Assembly (NCBI RefSeq): GCF_900113745.1
Contig: NZ_FOQL01000001.1
Coordinates: forward strand, 930,001-994,000
Source of the DNA: Pseudomonas guineae
Lineage (GTDB): Bacteria > Pseudomonadota > Gammaproteobacteria > Pseudomonadales > Pseudomonadaceae
DNA: 64,000 nucleotides
Direction: 5' to 3'
Part shown: positions 27,323 through 39,347 of the stretch, piece after piece
Layout of the letters: each line of letters begins with the position of its first letter
Position numbering within the stretch: position 1 is the stretch's first letter
Made by a program: the position numbers and the translations under genes
The notes under the pieces: model-generated
Databases searched by the model: none
Told to the model about the DNA's origin: nothing
What the model saw: the letters and a program-made list of their open reading frames with translations, nothing else

Positions 27323-28270
27323 TTACTGACGAGTAATGATTCGCAACTCCTTCGGCATCGAAAACGTTACATTCTCCGGCCGCCCTTCCAGCTCTTGCGC
27401 ATTACTCGCGCCCCACGCCCCAAGCTGCTTAATCACGCCCTGTACCAGTACTTCCGGTGCAGATGCGCCGGCAGTAATCCCGACGCCGGTAACACCGGCA
27501 AACCACTCTTGTTTAAGGTCTTCGGCCCCATCAATCAGGTAGGCCGGGGTGCCCATGCGTTCGGCCAGCTCGCGCAGGCGGTTGGAATTTGAGCTATTGG
27601 GGCTACCAACGACCAACAGCACATCGCACTCAGCAGCGAGTTGCTTGACGGCATCCTGACGGTTTTGCGTGGCGTAGCAGATGTCGTCCTTACGCGGACC
27701 GCCGATGGCGGGGTATTTGCTGCGCAGGGCGTCGATCACCTTGCTGGTATCGTCCATCGATAGGGTGGTCTGGGTAACGAAGGCCAAGGCCTCGGGGTTG
27801 CGCACCTGCAATGCAGCCACGTCCGTTTCGTCCTCAACCAGGTAGATGGTGCCGCCGTTGCTGGCGTCGTACTGGCCCATGGTGCCTTCGACTTCCGGAT
27901 GGCCTTGGTGGCCGATCAGGATGCACTCACGCCCCTCGCGGCTGTAGCGCACCACTTCCATATGCACCTTGGTCACCAGCGGGCAGGTGGCGTCGAAGAT
28001 CTTCAACCCACGGCGTTCGGCTTCGCTGCGCACCGCCTGAGAGACGCCGTGAGCGCTGAAGATCACGATGACATCGTCAGGAATCTGATCCAGTTCTTCA
28101 ACGAAAATAGCACCACGCGAACGCAGGTCTTCCACCACAAATTTGTTATGCACCACTTCGTGGCGTACATAGATGGGCGGACCAAAGACCTCCAGAGCGC
28201 GGTTGACGATCTCGATGGCGCGGTCGACGCCGGCACAGAAGCCACGAGGGTTGGCGAGTTTGATATGCAT
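27323..28270 (-). CDS. ispH: IspH, HMBPP reductase (MEP pathway)
   Basis: Last enzyme of the MEP isoprenoid pathway; makes IPP and DMAPP using a 4Fe-4S cluster. The three cluster cysteines are C12 ([10 protein letters not shown]), one in [12 protein letters not shown] near residue 96, and one in [13 protein letters not shown] near 197. The ATG at 28270 is preferred because the protein then begins [14 protein letters not shown], as in homologues, with GAGG upstream. Downstream in the ileS-lspA-fkpB set. Confidence 0.96.
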   Translation of the reverse strand: MHIKLANPRGFCAGVDRAIEIVNRALEVFGPPIYVRHEVVHNKFVVEDLRSRGAIFVEELDQIPDDVIVIFSAHGVSQAVRSEAERRGLKIFDATCPLVTKVHMEVVRYSREGRECILIGHQGHPEVEGTMGQYDASNGGTIYLVEDETDVAALQVRNPEALAFVTQTTLSMDDTSKVIDALRSKYPAIGGPRKDDICYATQNRQDAVKQLAAECDVLLVVGSPNSSNSNRLRELAERMGTPAYLIDGAEDLKQEWFAGVTGVGITAGASAPEVLVQGVIKQLGAWGASNAQELEGRPENVTFSMPKELRIITRQ

Positions 28271-28417
28271 GGAGGGGACCTCGGCGGTGAACCTTACTGG
28301 CCAACGTACGGCGAGGCCGTACTCAAGAATGACTAATCTGTAGAGGCAGCTGCAGCCATCAGGCCGGAGCAATAAAGCCTCACGGCCAAAGCGGCTCCCA
28401 CAGCAGCGGGCGACAGA

Positions 28418-28870
28418 TCAGAGTGCTTTAACCTCGATGATTTCTACATCAAAGCTCAGCGCCTTGCCGGCCAGCGGGTGATTGAAATCGATGGTGACCT
28501 GGCTGTCGTCAAAGGCTTTGACCACCCCAGGCAGCTCAGCATTGGCGGCGTCATTGAAGATCACCAACAGGCCTTCAGACAGCTCCATATCCTGGAACTG
28601 GCTGCGCGGCATCACTTGGACGTTTTGCGGATTACCCTGACCAAAGCCCTGCTCCGGGCCGATCGACACGCTGCGCTTGTCGCCTGCCTTCAAGCCATAA
28701 ATAGCCTGTTCAAAGCCAGGCAATAGGTTGCCGTCACCGACCTTGAAGGTGGCCGGTTTTTTATCGAAAGTGCTGTCGACCACATCGCCGTTATCCAGCT
28801 TGAGGGCAAAATGCAGGGTGACTTCTGTGTTCGCGCCGATGCGCGGCACATTGATGAGAGGATCACTCAT
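28418..28870 (-). CDS. fkpB: FKBP-type peptidyl-prolyl isomerase (SlpA/FkpB type)
   Basis: 150-residue SlyD-like FKBP isomerase without the metal-binding tail. The family core is visible: VTLHFALKLDNGDVVDSTF, then GNLLPGFEQAIYGLKAGDKR and IDFNHPLAGKALSFDV. The start overlaps the lspA stop by eight bases, and the order ileS-lspA-fkpB-ispH is the widespread proteobacterial one. Likely a folding helper, with no direct link to the neighbours known. Confidence 0.93.
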   Translation of the reverse strand: MSDPLINVPRIGANTEVTLHFALKLDNGDVVDSTFDKKPATFKVGDGNLLPGFEQAIYGLKAGDKRSVSIGPEQGFGQGNPQNVQVMPRSQFQDMELSEGLLVIFNDAANAELPGVVKAFDDSQVTIDFNHPLAGKALSFDVEIIEVKAL

Positions 28871-29387
28871 GGGCTGCGTCTCCGGACTTCTCGCTTTTGA
28901 ACATATCCAGTGCCAATAGGATGGCACCGCCGGTAATCGCCATGTCGGCTACGTTGAAGGCTGGGAAGTACCACTGCTGACGCCAGTGCAACAGGATGAA
29001 GTCGACCACATGACCAAACACCACACGGTCCACCAAATTACCCAGCGCACCACCGAGCACCAAAGCCAATGCGACTGCCAACCAGGTTTCGCTCGGCTTG
29101 AGGCGCTTGAGCCAAACCACCAGAATTACGCTGACCACCAGTGCGATCGCCGCAAAAAACCAGCGCTGCCAGCCAGCTGCATCCGCTAAAAAACTGAAGG
29201 CTGCGCCGGTGTTGTAGGCCAACGTCCAGCTGAAGTAATCCGGAATGATCACAATTTGCTGGTACATGGTCAGGCTGTTGTCGAAATAAAACTTGCTCGC
29301 CTGATCGAGCACAAAAACCAGCAGGCTCAGCCATAACCAGGCCAAATGTCCAAAACGGCTGGCTTTAGGCAGACCGTTATTAAGCAT
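28863..29387 (-). CDS. lspA: LspA, signal peptidase II
   Basis: Inner-membrane aspartyl protease that removes lipoprotein signal peptides after lipidation. It has four hydrophobic segments. The catalytic aspartates are in [14 protein letters not shown] and [11 protein letters not shown]. It overlaps the ileS stop by eight bases and the fkpB start likewise, so the three genes are translationally coupled. Its clients here include BamD. Confidence 0.96.
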   Translation of the reverse strand: MLNNGLPKASRFGHLAWLWLSLLVFVLDQASKFYFDNSLTMYQQIVIIPDYFSWTLAYNTGAAFSFLADAAGWQRWFFAAIALVVSVILVVWLKRLKPSETWLAVALALVLGGALGNLVDRVVFGHVVDFILLHWRQQWYFPAFNVADMAITGGAILLALDMFKSEKSGDAAHE

Positions 29388-32211
29388 AGTGACGAACCTC
29401 GCCAGCGCCTTCGATATTGTCTACGCAACGACCGCAGATTTCTGGATGTGCGGGCTTCACACCGACATCTTCGCGGTGATGCCAGCAACGGGCGCACTTG
29501 GCGTGGGCGGACTTGAGCACCTTGAGCTTGAGGCCAGCCACCTCAGTCACCACCGCATCGTCTGGCGCAGCGCTGAGTGGCGCAAGGCTGGCGGTGGAGG
29601 TGATCAGCACGAAACGCAGCTCGTTACCGAGCTTGTTTAGATCAGCGATCAGGCTGTCCTCGGCATACAGAGTCACTTCGGCCTGCAGGTTGCCGCCGAT
29701 GGCCTTGGCCGCGCGCAGGTTTTCCATTTCCTTGTTCACCGCAACCTTTACCGCCATGACCCGTTCCCAGAACTCGCGGCTCAGTTCGAAGTCCTGCGGC
29801 AGCTCGCTCAAGCCCTGGTACCAGCCATTGAGCATCACCGACTCATTGCGCTCGCCCGGCAGGTACTGCCAGAACTCGTCGGCAGTGAAGGACAACACGG
29901 GTGCGATCCAGCGCACCAGTGCTTCAGCGATATGGTACAGCGCGCTCTGGCAGGAGCGACGCGCTACGCTGTCAGCGGCGGTGGTGTACTGACGGTCTTT
30001 GATGATGTCGAGGTAGAAGCCGCCCAGCTCCTGCACACAGAAGTTGTGCACTTTTTGGTAGACGTTCCAGAAGCGGTAGCTGTCGTAGGCTTCTTCGATC
30101 TCGCGCTGCAGTAGCAAGGCGCGATCCACCGCCCAACGGTCCAGTGCCAGCATGTCTTCGGCCGGCAACAGGTGTTGCACCGGGTCGAAACCACTGAGAT
30201 TGGAGAGCAGGAAGCGCGCAGTATTGCGGATACGCCGGTAAGAGTCGGCGCTGCGCTGCAGGATGAGCTTGGATACGGCCATCTCGCCAGAATAGTCGGT
30301 AGACGACACCCACAGGCGCAGGATATCAGCACCCAGGCTATCGTTGACTTCTTGCGGGGCGACCACGTTGCCCATCGATTTGGACATCTTGCGGCCATTT
30401 TCGTCGACCACAAAGCCGTGGGTCAGCAGCTCTTTGTACGGCGCATGACCATCAATTGCCGCTCCAGTCAACAAGGACGAGTGGAACCAGCCACGGTGCT
30501 GGTCGGAGCCCTCTAGGTACAAATCAGCGCGAGGGCCGCTGTCGTGGCCCATCGGGTGCGAGCCACGCATTACGTGCCGGTGGGTGGTACCGGAGTCGAA
30601 CCAGACGTCCAGGGTGTCGCTGATCTTGTCGTAGTCGGCCGCTTCGTCGCCCAGCAGCTCGGCAGCGTCGAGTTTGAACCAGGCTTCGATGCCCTCTTGT
30701 TCAACGCGCTTGGCCACATCTTCCATCAGCTCGGCGGTGCGGCGGTGCAACTCACCCGACGCCTTGTGCAGGAAGAACGGAATCGGCACGCCCCAGTTAC
30801 GCTGACGCGAGATGCACCAGTCCGGACGCCCGGCAATCATGCTGTGCAAGCGCGCTTGGCCCCAGGCAGGGACGAATTCAGTTTGCTCGATGGCCGCCAG
30901 CGCACGCTCGCGCAGAGTGTTGCCTTCGTTCGGCTGCTTGTCCATGCCGACGAACCACTGCGCCGTGGCGCGGTAGATCAACGGAGTTTTGTGCCGCCAG
31001 CAGTGCATGTAACTGTGCTGAATGGCTTCGTGCTTAAGCAACGCGCCGACTTCTTCGAGCTTGGCGACGATCGCCGGATTAGCCTTCCAGATAAACTGGC
31101 CACCAAAGAACGGCAGATCGGTGACATACACGCCATTGCTCTGCACCGGGCTGAGAATGTCGTCGTTGCTCATACCGTAGCTTTTGCAGGAACGGAAGTC
31201 GTCTTCACCGTAGGCAGGGGCCGAATGCACAACGCCAGTACCGGCGCTCACCTCGACATACTCCGCCAGATACACTGGGGCGAAACGCTCATAGAACGGA
31301 TGACGGAAGCGGATCAGCTCCAAGGCAGCGCCTTGGGCAGTCGCAATCACTTCGCCTTGTAAGCCATAACGAGCCAAGCAGCCTTCCACCAACTCCTCAG
31401 CCAGCAGCAGCAGACGCTCGCCGGTATCGACCAAGGCATAAGTAAACTCAGGATGGACGTTAAGCGCCTGGTTAGCCGGAATGGTCCACGGCGTGGTGGT
31501 CCAGATCACGATAGACGCGGCTTTGGGCAGGCTGGCCAGACCAAAGGCGGCGGCCAGCTTGTCGGCATCTTCAACCACGAAGGCCACGTCGATCGCCTCG
31601 GACTTCTTGTCCTGGTACTCGACCTCAGCCTCGGCCAGTGCCGAACCGCAATCGAAGCACCAGTTGACTGGCTTCAGGCCCTTGAACACGAAGCCTTGCT
31701 TGACCATTTCAGCAAGCGCACGGATCTCGCCCGCTTCGTTGGCAAAATCCATGGTCTTGTACGGATTGTCCCAGTCACCCAGCACGCCAAGGCGGATAAA
31801 GTCGGCCTTCTGCCCTTCGATCTGCTCGCCGGCATAGGTGCGGCAACGCTCGCGGGTCAAGTCAGACGGCTGGTTCTTGCCGAAGGTGGTTTCCACCTTG
31901 TGCTCAATCGGCAGGCCATGGCAATCCCAGCCCGGCACGTAAGGCGCATCGAAGCCCGAGAGGGTTTTCGAACGGGTGATAATGTCCTTGAGGATCTTGT
32001 TGACCGCATGGCCAATGTGAATGCTGCCGTTGGCATAAGGAGGGCCGTCATGCAGGACGAACTTCGGCCGGCCTTCGCCCTGCGCACGCAGCTTCTGATA
32101 CAAGCCAATTTCATTCCAACGCTGCAAAATCTGCGGCTCGCGCTGCGGCAGTCCGGCTTTCATCGGGAATTGGGTATCAGGCAGATTCAACGTGGCTTTG
32201 TAGTCAGTCAT
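29380..32211 (-). CDS. ileS: Isoleucyl-tRNA synthetase
   Basis: Class I synthetase of 943 residues. The HIGH motif is in [10 protein letters not shown] and the KMSKS motif in [10 protein letters not shown]. The C-terminal zinc ribbon [10 protein letters not shown] with CGRCV closes the protein. Genuine frame with no interruption. It sits 33 bases downstream of ribF, consistent with the ribF-ileS-lspA operon of proteobacteria. Confidence 0.98.
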   Translation of the reverse strand: MTDYKATLNLPDTQFPMKAGLPQREPQILQRWNEIGLYQKLRAQGEGRPKFVLHDGPPYANGSIHIGHAVNKILKDIITRSKTLSGFDAPYVPGWDCHGLPIEHKVETTFGKNQPSDLTRERCRTYAGEQIEGQKADFIRLGVLGDWDNPYKTMDFANEAGEIRALAEMVKQGFVFKGLKPVNWCFDCGSALAEAEVEYQDKKSEAIDVAFVVEDADKLAAAFGLASLPKAASIVIWTTTPWTIPANQALNVHPEFTYALVDTGERLLLLAEELVEGCLARYGLQGEVIATAQGAALELIRFRHPFYERFAPVYLAEYVEVSAGTGVVHSAPAYGEDDFRSCKSYGMSNDDILSPVQSNGVYVTDLPFFGGQFIWKANPAIVAKLEEVGALLKHEAIQHSYMHCWRHKTPLIYRATAQWFVGMDKQPNEGNTLRERALAAIEQTEFVPAWGQARLHSMIAGRPDWCISRQRNWGVPIPFFLHKASGELHRRTAELMEDVAKRVEQEGIEAWFKLDAAELLGDEAADYDKISDTLDVWFDSGTTHRHVMRGSHPMGHDSGPRADLYLEGSDQHRGWFHSSLLTGAAIDGHAPYKELLTHGFVVDENGRKMSKSMGNVVAPQEVNDSLGADILRLWVSSTDYSGEMAVSKLILQRSADSYRRIRNTARFLLSNLSGFDPVQHLLPAEDMLALDRWAVDRALLLQREIEEAYDSYRFWNVYQKVHNFCVQELGGFYLDIIKDRQYTTAADSVARRSCQSALYHIAEALVRWIAPVLSFTADEFWQYLPGERNESVMLNGWYQGLSELPQDFELSREFWERVMAVKVAVNKEMENLRAAKAIGGNLQAEVTLYAEDSLIADLNKLGNELRFVLITSTASLAPLSAAPDDAVVTEVAGLKLKVLKSAHAKCARCWHHREDVGVKPAHPEICGRCVDNIEGAGEVRHYA

Positions 32212-32244
32212 TTCAGGCTCTTTTAAGCGGTTGGCGCTATGTGT

Positions 32245-33171
32245 TTAAGCGCACCAATAGGCACGGGCGGCGACAATATCGGCAGCAATGGCTGCCTTGA
32301 GTGCCTCAAGCGAGGCGAAACGCTGCTCATCACGCAGCTTGCGGTGGAAGGCCACCGTTAAACGCCGGCCATATAGATCACCGGCAAAGTCCAGCACATG
32401 TACTTCCAGGTGGGCACTGCCATCACCTGCAACACTCGGTCGTACCCCGATGTTGGCCACACCGGGCCAAGTCTGACCGTCGATTTCAGTGCTAACCAGA
32501 TACACACCGCGCAGCGGCACACGCTTGCGTTTGAGTTGCACATTGGCGGTCGGGGCATTCAACTGCCGCCCCAACTTCTGCCCGTGCAACACCCGCCCGA
32601 CAATCTGAAAAGGCCGCCCGAGCAAGTGCTCTGCCAAGGCAAAATCACCGACATCCAGGGCTTCGCGCACCCGCGTGCTGCTGACACGAATACCGTCCAG
32701 CTCGACCGTACTGGCAGCTTCGACACTGAAACCTTCACGCTCACCGGCTTCGGCTAGAAAAGCGAAATCGCCGGCACGGTCACAGCCAAAGCGAAAGTCA
32801 TCGCCGACTTCCAGATGCTGCACACCCAAACCGTCTACCAGCACGCGCTGCACAAACTCGGCGGCGCTCAATTCACGCAGGCGACGGTTGAAACTCAGGC
32901 ACAGCACTCGGTCAACACCCTCGGCGGCCAACAACGCTAACTTGTCACGCAAGCGCGCCAAGCGTGCCGGCGCGCCCTCGGGCGCAAAAAACTCACGGGG
33001 TTGCGGCTCGAAAATCAGCACGCAACTTGGCACGCCCAGCTCGGCAGAGCGCTCACGCAGGCGTGCCAAGATGGCCTGGTGACCACGATGGACGCCGTCG
33101 AAATTACCGATAGTGGCGACACAGCCCCGATGCTGGGGCCGCAAATTGTGTAGGCCTCGAACCAGCTGCAT
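32245..33171 (-). CDS. ribF: Bifunctional riboflavin kinase / FAD synthetase
   Basis: Converts riboflavin to FMN and FAD. The N-terminal nucleotidyltransferase has GNFDGVHRGHQAIL, and the C-terminal riboflavin kinase has TANVQLKRKRVPLRGVY. The protein from the ATG at 33171 (308 aa) begins MQLVRGLHNLRP as I expect for Pseudomonas RibF; earlier starts at 33189 (ATG) and 33210 lack a ribosome-binding site. Located between murJ and ileS. Confidence 0.95.
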   Translation of the reverse strand: MQLVRGLHNLRPQHRGCVATIGNFDGVHRGHQAILARLRERSAELGVPSCVLIFEPQPREFFAPEGAPARLARLRDKLALLAAEGVDRVLCLSFNRRLRELSAAEFVQRVLVDGLGVQHLEVGDDFRFGCDRAGDFAFLAEAGEREGFSVEAASTVELDGIRVSSTRVREALDVGDFALAEHLLGRPFQIVGRVLHGQKLGRQLNAPTANVQLKRKRVPLRGVYLVSTEIDGQTWPGVANIGVRPSVAGDGSAHLEVHVLDFAGDLYGRRLTVAFHRKLRDEQRFASLEALKAAIAADIVAARAYWCA

Positions 33172-33247
33172 AACGCGCTTCTTGCTCATAAAGTGGTCGA
33201 TTATACGCACACCGTGCAGCAGACAACAGGCGGCAAATTAGCCGCCT

Positions 33248-34792
33248 TCAGAGCGCGCTGCGCCGGGCAAAGTCGCGCAAGCGAAAGCCCAATAGCGCCA
33301 ACACGGCGAAATAGGCCATCAACCCCGCCCCCACCAACCCACCTAAACGCAGCAATCGCCAGAACATGCTGCCGTCCGCCCAAGCCGGAAGCTGCTGCAT
33401 GGCTAACAGGAGTGCTGCCGCCATCGCCAGCAACGCCAACAACAGCTTACCGGCAAACAATGCCCAGCCTGGCTGCGGAGTAAACATGTCGTGTTTGCGC
33501 AACTGCCAATACAGCAGGCCCGCGTTCAAGCAAGCAGCCAAGCCGATAGATAACGCCAGGCCCGCATGAGCCAGAGGAATGACGAGGACAAACAGCAGAT
33601 TCATCGCCTGGGTGGCCAGCAGCGTCACCAACCCAATTCGCACAGGAGTCTTGATGTTCTGCTGGGCGTAGAAGGCTGGCGCGAGGATTTTTACCAAAAT
33701 AATCCCGACCAACCCGAGGGAATAAGCAATCAGCGCGCGCTGGGTCATAACCGTATCGGCAGCGGTGAACTTGCCGTACTGGAATAGCGAAGCGATCAGC
33801 GGCTCGGAGATAATCGCCAACGCCACTGCACTCGGCAGCGCTAACACCAGGCACAGACGTAACCCCCAGTCGAGCAGCTTGGAGTAATCCTCGCGGCTAG
33901 CCCCTGCATGGGTTTTTGATAAGACCGGCAGCAGAATGGTCCCCAGCGCGACGCCAAGCACTCCGGCCGGCAACTCCATCAGGCGATCGGCGTAGTACAT
34001 CCATGACACGGAGCCTGCAACGAGAAACGAGGCAAACACCGTATTGATGATCAACGAAATTTGACTGACTGAGACCCCGAAGATCGCCGGCCCCATCTGC
34101 TTGACCACCCGCCACACACCGGTGTCTTTGAGGTTCAGCCGCGGGAGTACCAGCATGCCGATCTTATGCAGATGAGGCAGCTGAAATAACAACTGCAGCA
34201 AACCACCCACCAGCACCGCCCAACCCAGCGCCATGATCGGCGGATCAAAATACGGCGTCAGGAATAACGCAAAGACAATCATGCTGACGTTCAGCAAGGT
34301 CGGTACAAACGCAGGCACCGAGAAACGGTTCCAGGTATTGAGTACCGCCCCCGCCAGCGATGATAGAGAAATCAGCAAAATATAAGGAAAAGTGATCCGC
34401 AGCAGATCAGTGGTCAATTCAAACCGCTGCGCCTCATCAGCAAATCCCGGCGCGGACGCCCAGACGATCCAAGGCGCAGCCAGAATGCCGATGAAGGTGA
34501 CCAGCGCCAGCACCAGCGTCAGCAGACCCGTCACATAAGCGAGAAACGTGCGGGTCGCCTCCTCACCTTGCTGAGTTTTATATTCGGCCAAAATTGGCAC
34601 AAAGGCTTGGGAAAAGGCGCCTTCGGCAAAAATACGGCGCAACAAATTCGGCAGTTTGAATGCCACCACAAAGGCGTCTGAAGCCACGCCAGCACCGAAG
34701 GTGCGAGCGATGATGGTGTCACGCACAAAGCCCAATACACGCGAAAGCATGGTCATGGAGCTGACAGCGGCCAACGACTTGAGCAAATTCAT
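33248..34792 (-). CDS. murJ: MurJ, lipid II flippase
   Basis: Inner-membrane MOP-superfamily transporter that flips lipid II to the periplasm for peptidoglycan synthesis. About 14 hydrophobic segments and the MviN signature near the start ([35 protein letters not shown]) are visible. The ATG at 34792 gives a 514-residue protein. It is divergent from rpsT and upstream of ribF. Confidence 0.96.
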   Translation of the reverse strand: MNLLKSLAAVSSMTMLSRVLGFVRDTIIARTFGAGVASDAFVVAFKLPNLLRRIFAEGAFSQAFVPILAEYKTQQGEEATRTFLAYVTGLLTLVLALVTFIGILAAPWIVWASAPGFADEAQRFELTTDLLRITFPYILLISLSSLAGAVLNTWNRFSVPAFVPTLLNVSMIVFALFLTPYFDPPIMALGWAVLVGGLLQLLFQLPHLHKIGMLVLPRLNLKDTGVWRVVKQMGPAIFGVSVSQISLIINTVFASFLVAGSVSWMYYADRLMELPAGVLGVALGTILLPVLSKTHAGASREDYSKLLDWGLRLCLVLALPSAVALAIISEPLIASLFQYGKFTAADTVMTQRALIAYSLGLVGIILVKILAPAFYAQQNIKTPVRIGLVTLLATQAMNLLFVLVIPLAHAGLALSIGLAACLNAGLLYWQLRKHDMFTPQPGWALFAGKLLLALLAMAAALLLAMQQLPAWADGSMFWRLLRLGGLVGAGLMAYFAVLALLGFRLRDFARRSAL

Positions 34793-34907
34793 GTAATAAT
34801 TCGATTTCCGCAAACAAGCACCGCCGCGGACAACCCGCCGTCGCGCAAAGGCGACGAGTGTAGCGCCCAGCCACTGGTCAGGCCAGCACAGGGAAACGCC
34901 TATAGGG

Positions 34908-34936
34908 TTGACAGCACGCCCTCATATCGGCATGAT
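34908..34936 (+). promoter_or_regulatory. Sigma-70 promoter of rpsT
   Basis: Perfect -35 box TTGACA (34908-34913), 17-base spacer, -10 box CATGAT (34931-34936), 52 bases before the rpsT start. Confidence 0.7.
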
Positions 34937-34987
34937 TCGCGGCCTTATTTGTTTGTAACCCCCAGAATTTTTTCGAGGAGCTTGACG

Positions 34988-35266
34988 GTGGCCAATACAC
35001 CTTCTGCCAAAAAACGCGCAAAACAGGCTGAGAAGCGTCGTAGCCATAACGCCAGCCAGCGCTCGATGGTCCGTACTTACATCAAGAACGTTATCAAGGC
35101 TATTGAAGCCAAGGATGCCGCTCTTGCAACTACCGCTTACACCCTGGCTGTGCCGGTAATCGACCGTATGGCCGATAAAGGCATCATCCACAAGAACAAA
35201 GCAGCTCGCCATAAGAGCCGCCTGAATGGCCACATCAAAGCCCTGAGCGAAGCTGCAGCTGCTTAA
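34988..35266 (+). CDS. rpsT: 30S ribosomal protein S20
   Basis: Primary 16S rRNA-binding protein, 92 residues, rich in Lys, Arg and Ala. It starts [20 protein letters not shown] and ends [10 protein letters not shown], as in other proteobacteria. The GTG start at 34988 is set by GAGGAGC seven bases upstream; the alternative ATG at 34949 lacks this. GTG or weak starts are common for rpsT and fit its autogenous control. Monocistronic, with a terminator after it. Confidence 0.96.
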   Translation: MANTPSAKKRAKQAEKRRSHNASQRSMVRTYIKNVIKAIEAKDAALATTAYTLAVPVIDRMADKGIIHKNKAARHKSRLNGHIKALSEAAAA

Positions 35267-35295
35267 GCTGCTCGCGACTCAATGCTAGATGTAAG

Positions 35296-35321
35296 AAAAC
35301 CGGCTTAAACGCCGGTTTTTT
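35296..35321 (+). terminator. rpsT terminator
   Basis: Stem AAAACCGGC / GCCGGTTTT followed by T residues, about 30 bases after the rpsT stop. Confidence 0.88.
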
Positions 35322-35385
35322 ATTGCCTATAGAAAACACCAATCACCTCACAGCCGCCCAGCAAAAAACGACAACCGACACACAA

Positions 35386-35415
35386 GAAAAAGCCCGAATC
35401 GTTTCGGGCTTTTTC
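35386..35415 (-). terminator. creA terminator
   Basis: Perfect hairpin GAAAAAGCCCGAA / TTCGGGCTTTTTC just past the creA stop; A/T runs on both sides allow use in either direction. Confidence 0.88.
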
Positions 35416-35417
35416 AT

Positions 35418-35882
35418 TTAGGGCTTTTGCGGCCAAGGCAGAATCGGAATAGCCGTCACCGCATTTTGCGGACTGCCCTCGATCACTCTATCGCTGTAGA
35501 CCAGATAAACCAGGGTATTGCGCTTCTGATCGAAGAAACGCACCACCTGCATGGTCTTGAACACCAGCGAAGTGCGCTCACGAAAGACCTCATCGCCATC
35601 CTTGAGCGTATCGAGAAAGCTGATCGGCCCGACTTGACGACAAGCAATCGAGGCTTCTGCACGGTCCTCAGCCAGCCCCAGGCCACCCTTGACACCACCG
35701 GTCTTGGCTCGCGAGAGGTAACAGGTTACCCCAGCCACCTTGGGATCATCAAAAGCCTCGACAACGATCTTGTCGTTCGGCCCCATAAGCTTGAAAACCG
35801 TCGACACCTCACCAATCTTTTCCGCCACCGCCAACCCAGGCAGCAACATCAGCGCACCCAGCAATCCCTTTATAGTTCGCAT
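35418..35882 (-). CDS. creA: CreA family exported protein
   Basis: 154 residues with a Sec signal peptide ([14 protein letters not shown]) and the CreA domain: [17 protein letters not shown], then [21 protein letters not shown]. coli CreA has no firmly known role. It begins ten bases after proB and probably shares its transcript. Confidence 0.9.
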   Translation of the reverse strand: MRTIKGLLGALMLLPGLAVAEKIGEVSTVFKLMGPNDKIVVEAFDDPKVAGVTCYLSRAKTGGVKGGLGLAEDRAEASIACRQVGPISFLDTLKDGDEVFRERTSLVFKTMQVVRFFDQKRNTLVYLVYSDRVIEGSPQNAVTAIPILPWPQKP

Positions 35883-35892
35883 CAGCCTTCCC

Positions 35893-37011
35893 TCAGACCA
35901 GAATCAAATTATCCCGATGCACCAACTCAGGCTCATCCACATAGCCGAGCAACCTCTCAATAGCATCAGACGGCTGACCAATGATCTTCTGCGCCTCAAG
36001 CGCACTGTAATTAGCCAAACCCCGCGCAATCTCGCGACCATCCACCGCCACACAAACGACCATCTCGCCACGACGAAAGCTACCCTGAACCGCCTTTACA
36101 CCAACAGGCAGCAAGCTCCTAGTGCCGGTCGCCAACGCCTTGACCGCACCATCATCAAGCACCAACGCGCCACGAGTCTGCAGATGCCCAGCCAACCACT
36201 GCTTACGCGCCGCCAGCATACCGCGCTCAGGCGCCAGCAACGTACCCAAGCGCTCGCCAGACCTGAGTCGGGCCAATACCTGCTCGATGGCACCACCGAC
36301 GATCACCGTATGCGCTCCAGAACGCGCCGCCAAGCGCGCCGCACGCAACTTAGTCTGCATACCGCCACGCCCTAACGCACCACCCACGCCACCCGCCACG
36401 GCATCCAAAGCCGGATCATCTGCGCGCGCCTCATAAATCAGCTCGGCATTCGGGTTATGCCGCGGGTCGGCGTTATACATGCCGTCGCGATCCGTCAGGA
36501 TCACCAACAAATCAGCCTCAACCAGGTTAGCCACCAAGGCCGCCAAGGTATCGTTATCACCGAAACGAATTTCATCGGTGACCACGGTGTCGTTTTCATT
36601 GATCACCGGCACCACATCCAGATCCACCAGCGTACGCAACGTGCTGCGCGCATTCAGGTAGCGCTTACGGTCCGACAGGTCATCATGGGTCAACAGAATC
36701 TGCGCAGTACGGCGACCATGCTCAGCGAAGCTCGACTCCCAGGCTTGGATCAGCACCATCTGCCCAATCGCTGCAGCCGCCTGCAGCTCATGCATGGCAC
36801 TTGGACGCGCCACCCAACCTAAGCGACTCATGCCGGCCGCTACCGCACCCGAGGACACCAGCACCAGCTCAACGCCCTGCTCACGCAGCGCAACCATCTG
36901 CTCGACCCACACCGCCATGGCCGCACGATCCAAGCCACGCCCATCAGCGGTCAGCAGCGCACTGCCAATCTTCACTACCCAGCGCTGCGCACCGGTTACC
37001 TTGTCACGCAT
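35893..37011 (-). CDS. proB: Glutamate 5-kinase
   Basis: First enzyme of proline synthesis, ATP-dependent phosphorylation of glutamate. The amino acid kinase domain shows [10 protein letters not shown] and [13 protein letters not shown], and a C-terminal PUA domain starts near residue 280. The choice between ATG 37011 and ATG 37017 is not settled, since AAGGTTGG serves both. It lies downstream of obgE across the hairpin at 37044-37073. Confidence 0.96.
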   Translation of the reverse strand: MRDKVTGAQRWVVKIGSALLTADGRGLDRAAMAVWVEQMVALREQGVELVLVSSGAVAAGMSRLGWVARPSAMHELQAAAAIGQMVLIQAWESSFAEHGRRTAQILLTHDDLSDRKRYLNARSTLRTLVDLDVVPVINENDTVVTDEIRFGDNDTLAALVANLVEADLLVILTDRDGMYNADPRHNPNAELIYEARADDPALDAVAGGVGGALGRGGMQTKLRAARLAARSGAHTVIVGGAIEQVLARLRSGERLGTLLAPERGMLAARKQWLAGHLQTRGALVLDDGAVKALATGTRSLLPVGVKAVQGSFRRGEMVVCVAVDGREIARGLANYSALEAQKIIGQPSDAIERLLGYVDEPELVHRDNLILV

Positions 37012-37043
37012 GATCATCCAACCTTAGCCGCGACCTGTGATTA

Positions 37044-37073
37044 CAAAAACGCCGCAATTAAGCGGCGTTTTTG
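37044..37073 (-). terminator. Terminator between obgE and proB
   Basis: Stem AAAAACGCCGC / GCGGCGTTTTT with an AATTAA loop. Its position in the 69-base gap suggests proB is partly separated from the rplU-rpmA-obgE transcript. Confidence 0.8.
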
Positions 37074-37080
37074 TAGTTGC

Positions 37081-38334
<1,254 letters not shown>

Positions 38335-38434
38335 CTAAAACGAGAAACACCAGGTTCTTGCAAAATTGACCTGCATTCAATTTGAACGCTAGCACCCAGG
38401 ACAGTTTGGCAAGAACCCCAATAATACAGAAACA

Positions 38435-38463
38435 AAAAAGCCCCGTCGCAAGGACGGGGCTTT
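38435..38463 (-). terminator. rpmA terminator
   Basis: Stem AAAGCCCCGTC / GACGGGGCTTT. On the minus strand it is followed by a T-run; it lies 17 bases after the rpmA stop. Confidence 0.88.
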
Positions 38464-38479
38464 CCCAGCAGTCGCGCAA

Positions 38480-38737
38480 TTAAGCCGCAACGACGCTCAC
38501 GTAACGGCGGTTGAAAGCGCCTTTTACTTCAAACTTGATCACGCCTTCGATTTTCGCGAAGAGGGTGTGATCTTTACCCATGCCAACGCCGTAACCGGCG
38601 TGGAACTGGGTACCGCGCTGACGCACGATGATGTTGCCAGGAATGATTTTCTGGCCGCCATACATCTTCACGCCAAGGCGTTTAGCTTCTGAGTCGCGAC
38701 CGTTGCGGGTACTACCGCCAGCTTTTTTGTGTGCCAT
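38480..38737 (-). CDS. rpmA: 50S ribosomal protein L27
   Basis: 85-residue L27 starting [20 protein letters not shown] and containing [20 protein letters not shown]. The N-terminal tail reaches the peptidyl-transferase centre. It follows rplU after 39 bases. Confidence 0.98.
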   Translation of the reverse strand: MAHKKAGGSTRNGRDSEAKRLGVKMYGGQKIIPGNIIVRQRGTQFHAGYGVGMGKDHTLFAKIEGVIKFEVKGAFNRRYVSVVAA

Positions 38738-38776
38738 GAGTTCAATACTCCTATAAAGGGATCAGACTGAAACGAG

Positions 38777-39088
38777 TTAAGCCTGGATACCGGTGATTTT
38801 GATCTCGGTGTACCACTGACGGTGGCCCTGGCGCTTCATGTGGTGCTTACGACGACGGAACTTGATGATGGTGACCTTGTCGTGACGGCCCTGGGCGATC
38901 ACTTCAGCTACAACCTTGGCACCTTCAACAACCGGGGCGCCGATTTGAACATCGTCGCCATTGCCGATCAGCAGAACACGATCAAAAGTTACGGCTTCGC
39001 CAGTGGCCAGCTCGAGCTTTTCGATCTTGAGGAATTCGCCTTCGGTGACTTTGTATTGCTTGCCACCAGTAACAATTACTGCGTACAT
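38777..39088 (-). CDS. rplU: 50S ribosomal protein L21
   Basis: 103-residue L21 with the standard start [14 protein letters not shown] and the [19 protein letters not shown] motif. First gene of the rplU-rpmA-obgE cluster, divergent from ispB. Confidence 0.98.
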   Translation of the reverse strand: MYAVIVTGGKQYKVTEGEFLKIEKLELATGEAVTFDRVLLIGNGDDVQIGAPVVEGAKVVAEVIAQGRHDKVTIIKFRRRKHHMKRQGHRQWYTEIKITGIQA

Positions 39089-39225
39089 GGTAAATCTCCG
39101 TTAATCCTGCTCACCCAGCGCTTTATAGGAATAAGTGTCGGCTGGCATGGCTGCTTGGGTCCTAAAAGACACCCTTGCAATTGCGTAAGGCAGGGAAATA
39201 CCCAGGGGGAAGTTCAGGGTGCGCG

Positions 39226-39254
39226 ATTGTACGCAAGCATCCAATACGACGCAA
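39226..39254 (-). promoter_or_regulatory. Promoter of rplU-rpmA
   Basis: On the minus strand -35 TTGCGT (39249-39254), 17-base spacer, -10 TACAAT (39226-39231). The transcript would have a leader of about 130 bases before the L21 start. Confidence 0.55.
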
Positions 39255-39286
39255 GGCCCCAGGCACCCACACACGAGCCGTCTGCC

Positions 39287-39315
39287 TTGACAGCCCCTAC
39301 CCTGCCCCATAGCAT
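39287..39315 (+). promoter_or_regulatory. Sigma-70 promoter of ispB
   Basis: Perfect -35 TTGACA (39287-39292), 17-base spacer, -10 TAGCAT (39310-39315), 32 bases before the ispB ATG. Confidence 0.65.
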
Positions 39316-39347
39316 GCCGCGCAACCCATGAACAGCAGGTATGAGCA

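Noticed and set aside
30544..32226. Long open frames antisense to ileS
   Set aside because: They are on the strand opposite a complete IleS with all motifs, have no family signature and mirror its codon bias.
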